A stretch of DNA of 64,000 bases from Tachypleus tridentatus (lineage: Eukaryota; Arthropoda; Merostomata; Xiphosura; Limulidae): NCBI RefSeq assembly GCF_004210375.1, contig NC_134825.1:434001-498000 (forward strand). The letters are read 5' to 3'. Positions 22,326 through 32,168 of the stretch are shown piece by piece. Positions within the stretch are counted from its first letter, which is position 1. Each line of letters starts with the position of its first letter. Below the pieces are notes generated by a model. The model did not search any database. It saw only the letters and a program-made list of their open reading frames with translations, and was not told the DNA's origin. Position numbers and translations under genes: made by a program.

Positions 22326-23697
22326 AAAGATAATTTAGTTTCTGAAATTTAACTTTGTTTTGTGTTATTTGATTTAGAATACTTTGGGGCAGAACTTGTC
22401 ATGTTTGGTATGTCAGTTATTTTAATGTATTGGTGTATTTGATTGTATTGTAGGTCAAGTATTAGTATATTGGTATATATTATAACTAGGGATGTAATAA
22501 TAAACTAGTTTGTTCTTTTTTACTGATGATATGAACAAGTTTATGAAAAATGTAATAATTATTTTGTAAATATTAATTTGATGACATTTTCAACGTTCTA
22601 TGTTTTAAATTCTTTAAATGATAGCTAAGAATGGTGTAATAAATTATTGGTAGTAGAGCTATTGTGGGAGAAATAATGCCTCTGGCATTAATCAAACTGT
22701 CTGTACTCTTAACAACATGATTTTTAACAGGTTAATCCATTGAGCTCTGTCAATGTTCTAGTTTAATGTATAATTTTCTGTTAAGTATTTCATAATAATT
22801 ATATCTTGGAGACTAGTTTATGTCAGAAGTGTTGTGTCTGTTATAAAATGGTTACACAAAAGAGAAACTTTAATATTGCAATGAACAAAAGAAACAGATA
22901 CAATGTTTGGAAGTATTTGAGACTGAAAACAGTTAAAAATGGTTCTCTTGACAAATTAAAGTCAGCAAAATTACAAGAAAAGAAAGGTTCTGATACATAT
23001 TCATATGAATTACAGTACCTATGTTCATATAACAGGGTGTGGATGGATATGCATCAAAATTGGTGTGGTGGAGGTTTATTACATTCATGTTGGGGGTACA
23101 CATAAATTTTCAGTTTTTCATGTTTTGTGTTTTTTATGGGAGTTTTTGCATTTTTTACTACTTGTTATGGGAGTTTATTGGGTCTGTGCAGAGACAAGTA
23201 CATATTTGTAGTTTCCTAATTCTTTAAGCATTTTTCTATTTCTTTACTATTACATACATGGGAAACAACTTTTTAGTTTCTAACATAACCTTTCATTAAT
23301 CATGAAGTTACATAACTTCTCTTCAGGGAATGAGTACTTAGCTAGTAAATGATATACAGTGTAATTTTTGTGGGCAACATTATACCTTAATTGGAGATCG
23401 GGATTGTTTCACCTGTAATTTATTGTGAGTCATCTATTGATACATTTATATGTATTCAGTTAAAATATTGATACATTCGTAAGTAAGGTAGACTATGTAA
23501 TGGTACATTTTTTGTTTATTGTGGACAAGCTGAACGTCCGTCATGTAATGGAAAATCATGAGTAATTGTCTTCTCAAAATTAGGTCGACATGATTGTTTT
23601 ATAAACATGTTTTCTAAAACTGATTTATAATCCAGAAACAATGTATGTACAGAGAATGACTATTGTGTTTCTAATATTTAATGGAAATAACATTTTT
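22326..23697. other. Presumed intron
   Basis: About 1.4 kb. A 99-codon frame at 22806-23105 lacks convincing splice sites and similarity; I do not call it. Confidence 0.45.
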
Positions 23698-23888
23698 TAT
23701 GTATATTTGGTCACTTCCTTTAAGTATTAATGTTTCGTATGTGCATTTGGTCATCTCCTTTAAGCATTAACATTTCTTATGTGCATTTGGTCATCTCCTT
23801 TAAGCATTAACGTTTCTTATGTACATTTGGTCACCTCCTTTAAGTATTAACGTTTCTTATGTGCATTTGGTCATCTCCTTTAAGTATT
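23698..23888. repeat. 40-bp minisatellite, about 5 units
   Basis: Units of the form atgtgcatttggtcatctcc tttaagcattaacgtttctt at 40-base spacing, with single-base variants. Confidence 0.93.
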
Positions 23889-23966
23889 GGCTGATTAGTG
23901 TTTTAACTTTATATTTTTAAGTTATTTTCTAATATTTTTAATAAATTTGTATAGACTGAAACATTA

Positions 23967-24074
23967 AAAGAAATGTATATTAAAAAGACATATTCTTACT
24001 TGGTCAACTGTATATTAATTAAAGAAATGTATACAAAAAGACATATTCTTACTTGGTCAACTGTATATTAATTG
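23967..24074. repeat. 54-bp tandem duplication
   Basis: Two adjacent copies beginning aaagaaatgtata and ending caactgtatattaatt, offset 54 bases, differing at a few bases. Confidence 0.93.
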
Positions 24075-24465
24075 TGATTGTAAAGGGAGAAAGTGTTTTT
24101 ATTAATTTATGGATCTTATTTTAGGACTACATATTTTCCTGGTTTTGGCTGTTAACCTGCTGAGCTGAAGAAGTGTGTGCTTTAATTTAGGCATTTTCAA
24201 AATTCAAATGTGTTGTAGGTTAAACCTGCAGGTTATTATAAAGCTCTAGCCAAGGGTTCTGACTGGACAAAGTTTATAGATATTGCATCAGTAGTACTAT
24301 AATTTGATTGTACATGCTTGTAATTTGATCATTTTTTCACACAGAACTGGGTTAATTGCTTTTCTGTTAAATCTAAATGACTAGGAGGTTTGTAAGGTGT
24401 ATTAGCTGTGGTTGTAGAAATGAAGAGAGTATTACTCTTTATTATAATATAAAGTCATTTCAGAA

Positions 24466-24540
24466 ATGTTGTTTGTTATCAAGCACAAAGGGTGCTTGAT
24501 ATCTGTGATATCTGTGTTCTCTCCATCACAGGTATCAAAA
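24466..24540 (-). mobile_element. SINE family B 3' part
   Basis: Plus-strand reading ttgtttgttatcaagcacaa then gatatctgtgttctctccat and cacaggtatcaaaa is the reverse of the family B tail, body and B-box region. The head is missing. Confidence 0.6.
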
Positions 24541-24990
24541 ATTATTTTGTTGCTAACATGAAAAAATCATTTTGTACTTGGACTGACTTAGTAATGCTGT
24601 TGTAAGCTCAGATCTTTTATAAAAATACTTTATTAAAATGTGATTTCTTTTTGTGTACAATAAGCATGTAATATTTACTTTTTTTTTTAAATTTCATAAA
24701 GGTGCACTCAGCAAATTTAAAGCTATATCATGTATATATATATTTTTAGTGGTGGTTACAAGATTGGTCAAAATGACCACACCTGTACTTGAAGAGTTAA
24801 ATTTTATTTTGAAAAATATGCTTTGAACATGTTATTTTAAAATGAAAGCATTTTAAAATTGTATAAGAAACTTAAGAGGTGGTAAGACAATTTTTAATGT
24901 ATAAAATTTTTTCTTAGTAATACACAGCTATAAATTAGTGAAAAATTACAAAATAAGGAAACTTAATACATATATGTATATACTTTTCAG

Positions 24991-25123
24991 TGTGGAGTTC
25001 CATGAAAGAATAGATTCCAAACAATGGGTAACTACAGGGGCAACCTTTAGAAATGTGTGGAGTTCAAAGTTTTGTCAACAGCCTCTATTGAATCTATTTC
25101 ATAGACTCAAAGTTCGTGTTCAA
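24991..25123 (+). CDS. Internal exon of an unrecognised host gene
   Basis: Acceptor tatacttttcag ends at 24990; donor gtatgt starts at 25124; both are near-canonical. The 133-base exon encodes about 44 residues (VEFHERIDSKQWVTTGATFR at the start), no stops. It starts with the third base of a split codon and ends in phase 0, which matches the next exon (27415). I do not recognise the protein; helix-rich composition is all that can be said. Confidence 0.58.
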
Positions 25124-25436
25124 GTATGTCTTATTTTTTACAAGTGACTGTTAGTATATATTAGTGCACGTTATTAAACATTAACTAATAGTTTCACTCC
25201 AGCTCTTCCTTTTAGTTTTTCATAAAGTAATTGTTTTTAAGTTAAACATGATCAGTGTTGTTCATCAACAATAACACATGATGTTTTAACAGTTAATTCA
25301 GTTTGAATCTGAAACCCTATCCAAACTTTAAAGATACTGATAATATTTGTTTAAAGTTTTACTAATTGTATGTTTTTTTACTTTCTAAATTTGTGAAGTT
25401 TTTAAAACATTCTTTGTTTAGGCAAAGTATTCATGA
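25124..25436. other. Presumed intron
   Basis: AT-rich sequence between the exon and the foldback element; nothing else seen. Confidence 0.45.
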
Positions 25437-25772
25437 TGAAACTTTGAAGAATGGACTGCAACTGCCTGTTGTGGAAAAACAAGTGTATAGGACGACGTTT
25501 CGAACATCTTCCGCCTTTTGTCTTTAGGCCAGTATGTGTGTGTGTGTAGGTGTTGTCAGTCTTTTATAGTGTCCTGGTGGATTGTGGAGAAACAGTGACA
25601 ATCCAATCAATCATAACACGCTCTTCACAAGCCACCGGGACACTATACAAGACTGACAATACCTATACACCGACACTGACCTGAAGACTAAAAGGCGGAA
25701 GACTTTTGAAACATCGTTCTCTACCCTTGTGTCTCCACAACAGGCAGTTGCCATCCATTCGACAAAGTTTCA
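25437..25772. mobile_element. Foldback element, 336 bp inverted repeat
   Basis: Left arm tgaaactttgaagaatggac, caactgcctgttgtggaaaa and aacatcttccgccttttgtc is mirrored on the right by its reverse complement (ggcggaagac, ccacaacaggcagttg, gacaaagtttca), with roughly 135-base arms and a loop near 25574-25630. It would form a long hairpin in RNA, since it sits in a presumed intron. Its acgtttcgaac and cttccgcc blocks resemble the Penelope-like terminal motif at 9753 and 61290, so it may derive from such elements. Alternatively it is a foldback DNA transposon or MITE. Confidence 0.88.
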
Positions 25773-25937
25773 TTTTTAAAATGTTATTTCAAAACTAGTA
25801 GGTTGACAGTGTTGTGATACAGCTAGTAAGAGAGATAATTGTTTTACAGCCAATGAAAGTAAAAAACGGTCGCTTTCAGAAGTTGAGTTTTATGCTGTTA
25901 TGGATGTGTAAAAGAAGTTTCTATTCCATTTTTAAGG

Positions 25938-27125
25938 ATAAAACAATCTTATGTTTGGTATTCATGGTAGTGTTGTAAGGATGTAACAGTGTTATGTTTG
26001 GTATTCATGATAGTGTTGTAAGGATGTAACAGTGTTATGTTTGGTATTCATGGTAGTGTTGTAAGGATGTAACAGTGTTATGTTTGGTATTCATGGTAGT
26101 GTTGTAAGGATGTAACAGTGTTATGTTTGGTATTCATGATAGTGTTGTAAGGATGTAACAGTGTTATATTTGGTATTCATGATAGTGTTGTAAGGATGTA
26201 ACAGTGTTATGTTTGGTATTCATGGTAGTGTTGTAAGGATGTAACAGTGTTATGTTTGGTATTCATGATAGTGTTGTAAGGATGTAACAGTGTTATGTTT
26301 GGTATTCATGGTAATGTTGTAAGGATGTAACAGTGTTATGTTTGGTATTCATGGTAGTGTTGTAAGGATGTAACAGTGTTATGTTTGGTATTCATGATAG
26401 TGTTGTAAGGATGTAACAGTGTTATGTTTGGTATTTGTGGTGGTGTTGTAAGGATGTAACAGTGTTATGTTTCATATTTGTGGTGGTGTTGTAAGGATGT
26501 AACAGTGTTATTTTTGGTATTCCTGGGAATGTTTTCAGGATGTGACAGTGTTATGTTGGGTATTTGTAGGGAGACTTTTAAGGATGTAACAGTTATGTTT
26601 AGTGTTAATGATAATGTTTTAAGGATGTAACAATCTTGTGTTGGTATTCATGGTAGTGTTATAAGGATGTAACAGTCATGTTGGTATTCATGATAGTGTT
26701 TTCAGGATGTAACAGTGTTATGTTTGGTATTCATGATAGTGTTTTAAGGATGTAACAGTTATGTTTGGTGTTAATGATAACGTTTTAAGGATGTAACAAT
26801 CTTGTGTTGGTATTCATGGTAGTGTTATAAGGATGTAACAGTCATGTTGGTATTCCTGGGAATGTTTTCAGGATGTGACAGTGTTATGTTGGGTATTTGT
26901 GGGAGACTTTTAAGGATGTAACAGTTATGTTTGGTGTTAATGATAATGTTTTAAGGATATAATAATCTTGTGTTGGTATTCATGGTAGTGTTATAAGGAT
27001 GTAACAGTCATGTTGGTATTCATGATAGTGTTTTCAGGATGTAACAGTGTTATGTTTGGTATTCATGATAGTGTTTTAAGGATGTAACAGTATTATGTGT
27101 AGTAGTCATGGTAGTGTTTGAAGAC
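25938..27125. repeat. 43-bp minisatellite, about 27 units, with higher-order duplication
   Basis: Unit gtgttatgtttggtattcat gatagtgttgtaaggatgta aca (43 bases). The first half (to about 26510) is homogeneous. The second half is a diverged set with its own larger period: the block starting tattcctgggaatgttttca near 26518 reappears near 26850, an offset of about 330 bases. It lies about 300 bases upstream of the exon at 27415. Confidence 0.95.
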
Positions 27126-27414
27126 TTTAATAGTGTTATGTTATGTACTCATGAGAGCCTCTTAAAAGTAATGTTGCAATGTTTGGTATCCAGAAAAGAA
27201 AGAAATTTTAAAATTCATTTTGAAAGTGTAATGACATTGTATTTTATATTTAATGATACTTTTAAAACTGTTGTATTAGAAATAAAATTTGGTGTTAAAA
27301 ACCTCACTGTAGATTCATTATTGTAAAAATACTATCAACTCTCAGGTATTAGTGGTTAATAGATAGCTTTTTGTTTGTTGCTAATGGTATTGAACTGTTA
27401 CACTTTACTTCCAG

Positions 27415-27513
27415 GCTCTAAGGAAGGATGACATATTGGTTGTTGTTGTGAAAGACATACTCATCAGGTTTATTGTAGGTTCAATGTATATGTTAGCAAA
27501 CCTGTTTTCCATG
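27415..27513 (+). CDS. Internal exon of an unrecognised host gene
   Basis: Acceptor tttacttccag and donor atg|gtgagt are both strong. The exon is 99 bases, 33 codons, phase 0 at both ends, so it joins 24991-25123 and 28181 without a shift. The peptide has a charged start (ALRKDDILVV) and then a hydrophobic run with GSMYMLANLFSM that could be a buried helix or a membrane segment. Confidence 0.6.
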
Positions 27514-28180
27514 GTGAGTCATTCTTTAATTTTATACAAGTATGCTTGATATATTTTACTAAGATTTCAGAGGTGAATGTTTTTTTCAGCCTGTGAAATA
27601 CTGTTTATTGCCATAAAGTTCATTTTTATCAGCTCTTGAAATGCTATTTAATACAATAAAGGTAAGTTCAGTTAGAATGTATTGCTAGAGGTTTGATTCA
27701 AAGAAAGAACAATTGGAGGCCCTCTGTAGATTGAGGTAATATATAACTTGTGTTTTTTTTACCCTTTACATGATTAGTATATCGTATAGTAAATTTATTG
27801 CATTGTTTATCAGAATTATTTAATTTGCTGTTAGCTATGATGATGAAAATAGTTTGAAATCTGTAACATAAGAGATTTTATTATTGTAAAATGAGATTAT
27901 TAACTGAAGAAAATCACTTAATAAGATACTGGAAGTGTACAAAATAGATGTTTGATACAAACAGTTTTGTAGTAACTATTCATAAAACCTACTGCCAGTT
28001 ACTGGTTATAATTGAATTTTGTTTTTATTTTCATAAATTTGTATTGTTTCTGTGTTCTTGATCATTTTTTCAAATAATGTTTTAAATGTCCATTTGTAAG
28101 ATCCATTTTAATTTTATTTTGTTAAATTCATGATGTATGCCCTTAAGTAATGTTTTACTTTTCATTATTGTGATCTCTAG
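27514..28180. other. Presumed intron
   Basis: AT-rich; nothing but the splice signals at its ends. Confidence 0.5.
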
Positions 28181-28483
28181 GTTATTTCTGTTCCATTTGC
28201 CTTGGAAAGTGCTACAGATACTCCACAGGTTTGGATGTTTGGCCGTTTTGTCTCTACTCAATCAAATAATGCTGTCCAGTCTCATTTGAAATTTGTCATG
28301 AAAAACTTGTCCAGTTACAGAAAACCCCAGAGACAACTATCTTAGAGGTTTGTCCTCTTTCTCGTCTTGGCAACTATCTTAGAGGTTTGTCCTCTTTCTC
28401 GTCTTGACAACTATCTTAGAGGTTTGTCCTCTTTCTCGTCTTGACAACTATCTTAGAGGTTTATCCTCTTTCTCGTCTTTGTG
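28181..28483 (+). CDS. Exon of the same host gene, disrupted by frameshift and a 37-bp expansion
   Basis: Acceptor gtgatctctag precedes 28181 and donor gtaagt starts at 28484. In phase 0 it reads VISVPFALESATDTPQVWMF and stays open to a TAG at 28343-28345. From about 28280 a second frame looks more protein-like (HEKLVQLQKTPETTILEV) and reaches the donor in a phase compatible with an open start of the candidate at 28843. So there may be a one-base indel in this copy or in the assembly. Four copies of a 37-bp unit occupy the end of the exon; three extra copies add 111 bases, a multiple of three, but pass through stops. Confidence 0.45.
28334..28480. repeat. 37-bp tandem repeat x4 inside an exon
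   Basis: Units start at 28334, 28371, 28408 and 28445 with caactatcttagaggtttgt. The first three are almost identical; the fourth is one base shorter at its end and runs into the donor site. All reading frames across it contain stops. Confidence 0.97.
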
Positions 28484-28842
28484 GTAAGTAAAAACAGGTT
28501 TTATGTTTTACCTTTCTGACATTCAGTGATGCACAAACTTTCTAAGAAAAGGTTAAAAGATCTTCAAACATATTCACAGGTTGTACAAGTTCCTTTGTTA
28601 CTGTATGTACTGTTAAAGGAAGGCACTGCAAAAGAAACTGTATGGTTTGAATAAACATATAAATACCACCAGAGATTTGGTAATAGTCATTAACTGAGTT
28701 TTTAAAAAATATATACAGATAATTTTACCTTTGACCTTATGTACATTTATTAATTTTAATATTGTATAGTTTATTATTTAAATTGAGAATTTTAACATTT
28801 TCATAAAGTATAATTAAGTAGTTGACATTTTATCTGTTTCAG

Positions 28843-29038
28843 AGGAGTCTTTTATTCATTTGTTGTCAAACGGAACTATGTTTGCCTTAAGAACAGAATA
28901 GAATGGATGATTGCAGAACGAGACAGAGATGATGGGAGAAAGTTCCACCACCTGATGTTATGCTTAGAAGCTGTTCACTGTTTACAGATTTCTTCAACAA
29001 AATTATTTTGTTTATTCATCAGTATCCAAGTAGTGTAG
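28843..29038 (+). CDS. Possible downstream exon, frame uncertain
   Basis: A good acceptor (tttatctgtttcag) precedes it. One frame is open to 29038 (GVFYSFVVKRNYVCLKNRIE at the start). Another, the one in phase with the frame entering the preceding donor, begins ESFIHLLSNGTMFALRTE and then stops near 28902. The disagreement suggests another indel or that the gene ends here. No recognised family. Confidence 0.35.
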
Positions 29039-29325
29039 GTTATGTGTAAGGCATTTAATTAAGCTAAAAAAAGATTGGAATAGCAATTTCTACAGTTATT
29101 GTTAATTTTTTATTTAATTTTTGATAGAAAACAATCTTAAAAAGAAATTACACAAAAACATAAAACTTCAAATTATGTAAGGATGAGAATACATTGATAT
29201 ATGTAAAAAAACAATATTTAAGGAAAAGGGAAAAATTGCTGTTTATCTACAAACTTCTTTGTTGTTCTCTGTTTTGTAATAATGACTATTTTATTCATTA
29301 TTTTATTCCAACCTTGAATTCCTGT

Positions 29326-32168
29326 AGATGGGCAGCTTTGCGCTGGTTTACTCGGGCTTGGGCCAACCAAGTACCAGTGTTGGATGTTCTCAACAGGTGT
29401 TGTGGACATTATATCTGAAGCTGATGTTTGGGTATAGTGCTCACGAAACCCTGGCATTGTTGCAGTGTCCTTGTTTGATATTGTAATGCATCCTCTCGAG
29501 GGCTCCATGGTGGGTGGGGTCATTGGGCACTAAAATTTCCCTATCTTTATTATAGATACTCCAATTAAAATTGTAATAAAATAGCGAAAAACAGTCTATA
29601 TGTAAATGAACTTCGACTTCAGGATTCTGAGCAGCAATCCTCACCATCTGTACCACCTATTGTACCCCATTTTCTTATATTGCAGTCACTTTCAGACAAA
29701 TCTTTAGGGCAAATGTCTCCCTTTTCATTCAGAAGGGACGAGAGGGACTTCCTGGCTCTCCAAAGTTAGTAAAGAAACTTCAGTCTGGTGACATATTGGT
29801 GAAAACATCCACATCTCCAAACAGTGAACTCCTCTTGCATTCAAAGACAATTGGGAATATACCTGTTCAGTTTACACCTCATGCTACTTTGAATTCATCA
29901 CGAGGAGTTATTGTTGAGATGGATTTGAAGATGACCCCCGAGCCGGAGATTCTTGCTAGTTTTTCCACCCAAGGAGTTTCTGCGATGAGGCGTATGTCCA
30001 TTCACAACGATAAGTTACACTGCCGACCAATGTCCTCATTCTCACATTTACGTCATGCGTCTGCCTGCCTCCATCAAGGCAGGTTATCTTAATTGCAGAA
30101 TACAGCCATACATTCCAAACCATCTCCAATGTTTCCAGTGTCATCGTTGCTTGAGGTATGCTCGTCGCAATGGCAAGAACCATTATGCCTATGAGTGTGA
30201 AATGGACCCTCATTGCATCAGTTGCAATGGCTCTCACCCATTCTACTTCTGCTCTTGCACTAAGTGGTTGGAAAAAAAGAGGTGCAGTGTTTGAAAACAA
30301 TTCATAACATTACCTATCCTGAGGCTCGAAAACTGTTGTCCACCACCTCATCTCGGGCGTATGCTGCTGCACCTCGTTCCACAACTACAGTGGGAGTGCA
30401 GACAGATCTTTCTGTGCCTCCAAAAAATCGTTCTCCAAAGAAATGAAAAAAATTTTGACCTCCATGGCTAAAAAGTTGATGAATTAACTTTAACACTTAT
30501 CTCTGTTCCTTACATACATTCCACTAAACCCCAAGATCCACATCCTTTGGTTCCAGGTATAGGCATTTATTTGGATACATCTTCTTCCACCCAAAGTTTC
30601 AAAACAATCATTCGTTCATGTCCTCAGTCTCTGTAATCTCCTTCCAACAGCAAAGACCTGCCCAATCGACCCAGGGCAGGATCCATGGAGGTCGATAGAC
30701 CTCCTTCGAATAAGGACAGTAAGGAAAAAAGTCGTGGTCGTGAACAGAAGGGTTCTCTACCCAATTCACCTCAACGTATATAAAAATTGCCACCCTGATA
30801 CAATGGAACTGTCGAAGTTTACATACTGATCTGGATTTCATCAAAACACTGATTGCTTCCTACCAACTTGTTTGTCTTTCCTTACAGTCACCTTTTGGCA
30901 GTTTTCTTTATACAGAAATGACAGGCTGTGTGATGGACGAGTGCATGGAGGGGTTGGCACTGTAGGCTGATCAGCATGTGCCCACCCTGTCTTTGCTACT
31001 TGACACACCCTTGGAGGCTGTAGCCATCCGTTTCCTTGAGTCATACCATCACTGATTGTTCTCTGTACCTGTCGCCTGAAGAGACAAATGGTCAATCATA
31101 CCTTTATGCTCTCATTGAACAGTTGCTGTCTCCCTTTTTTATCCTGGGGGACTGTAATGGACATCATCATCCCTCAGGGTAAGTGCTGATATCGATAGCA
31201 GGGGTCGCTCTGTAGAGTGTATGCTCTCTGATCACAATTTTTCTCTTTTTAATACTTGTTCTTCTGCTTATTTCAATGCACCTAGTCAGGCTTTTACTGC
31301 TATTTATATCTCAATTTGCTCCCCTTAATTATTTTCCCATTTTAAATGGAGGGTTGACAATAATCCATGAGGCAGTGATCGTTTTCCTATAATCTTGAAA
31401 GAGACTGGCCGTGGTCGATTACACTCGACCCGCTTGCTCCGGAGGAAGCTGGATCATGCAAACTGGCCCTCTTTCACTGATTTTGCAGAAGTTGATTCTG
31501 CCATTGTCTCTAAGCCATCAATAGACGTCTGTGTGGCAGCAGTAACTGACTGTATTATATAAGCAGCTGCTCAATGTTTTCCTTAAAGCTCGACACGTTT
31601 CCTACTATATCCTCGTCCTTGGTGGAATCCTGCCTCTTACACGGCATAGAAGGCTCAAAAAACGAGACTGGGATACTTTTCGTAGATATCCCACACTCTC
31701 GAACCGCGATCGCTTTCCAGCTGGCCCGTGCACATGCTTGATCGGTAAGATGTCAAAGCCAGAAAGAATCTTGGATCAGGTTTACAACCAGCATTTCTTC
31801 TATCACCAGTTCCAAAGTCATGTGGGACAAGATTCGAAAGGTCAATGGGCAATATAATTCTGTCCCCCTCTCGATCTTGCTCTTTGATGGCCAGGAAGTA
31901 GCTGATATTTGGAGCATTGCTGATACTCTAGTTGAAAGCTTTCGCCAGGTATCTAGCACTTCTGCTTCTTCCTCCATCTTCTTAGCCATACTTCTTTCCT
32001 TTCGAGGTGATTGTCTCTGTGACTATAATCGTCCCATTACACTGGTGAAACTCAAACTGGCCCTTCATCTGTATGGCAGTATATTGGTTGGACCTAGCGA
32101 TGTACACTTTTAAATGCTGCAGCATATATCTTCTGCCACTTCTTCTATTCTTCTGATTGTACTGTTCA
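29326..32168 (+). pseudogene. Non-LTR retrotransposon relic: gag-like ORF1, endonuclease, start of RT
   Basis: Second copy of the family at 14806, carrying the complementary 5' part. 29326-29690 is untranslated leader-like. 29690-30450 is an ORF1 with CCHC-type zinc knuckle cysteines and histidines (CFQCH near 30130, CISCNGSHPFYFC near 30217) and a tail VQTDLSVPPKNRSPKK. From 30786 an AP-type endonuclease begins with LIQWNCRSLHTDLDFIKTLI, then decays. 31310-32160 matches the linker and RT start of the other copy. Multiple frameshifts and stops. It ends inside RT where the ~34-bp array starts. The exact 5' end is an estimate from the start of recognisable leader sequence. Confidence 0.85.

Noticed and set aside
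22806-23105. Plus-strand 99-codon frame in the presumed intron as a missing exon
   Set aside because: The available acceptor is plausible but no donor gives the phase needed to link exons 21391 and 24991, and the sequence is lysine-rich AT background.
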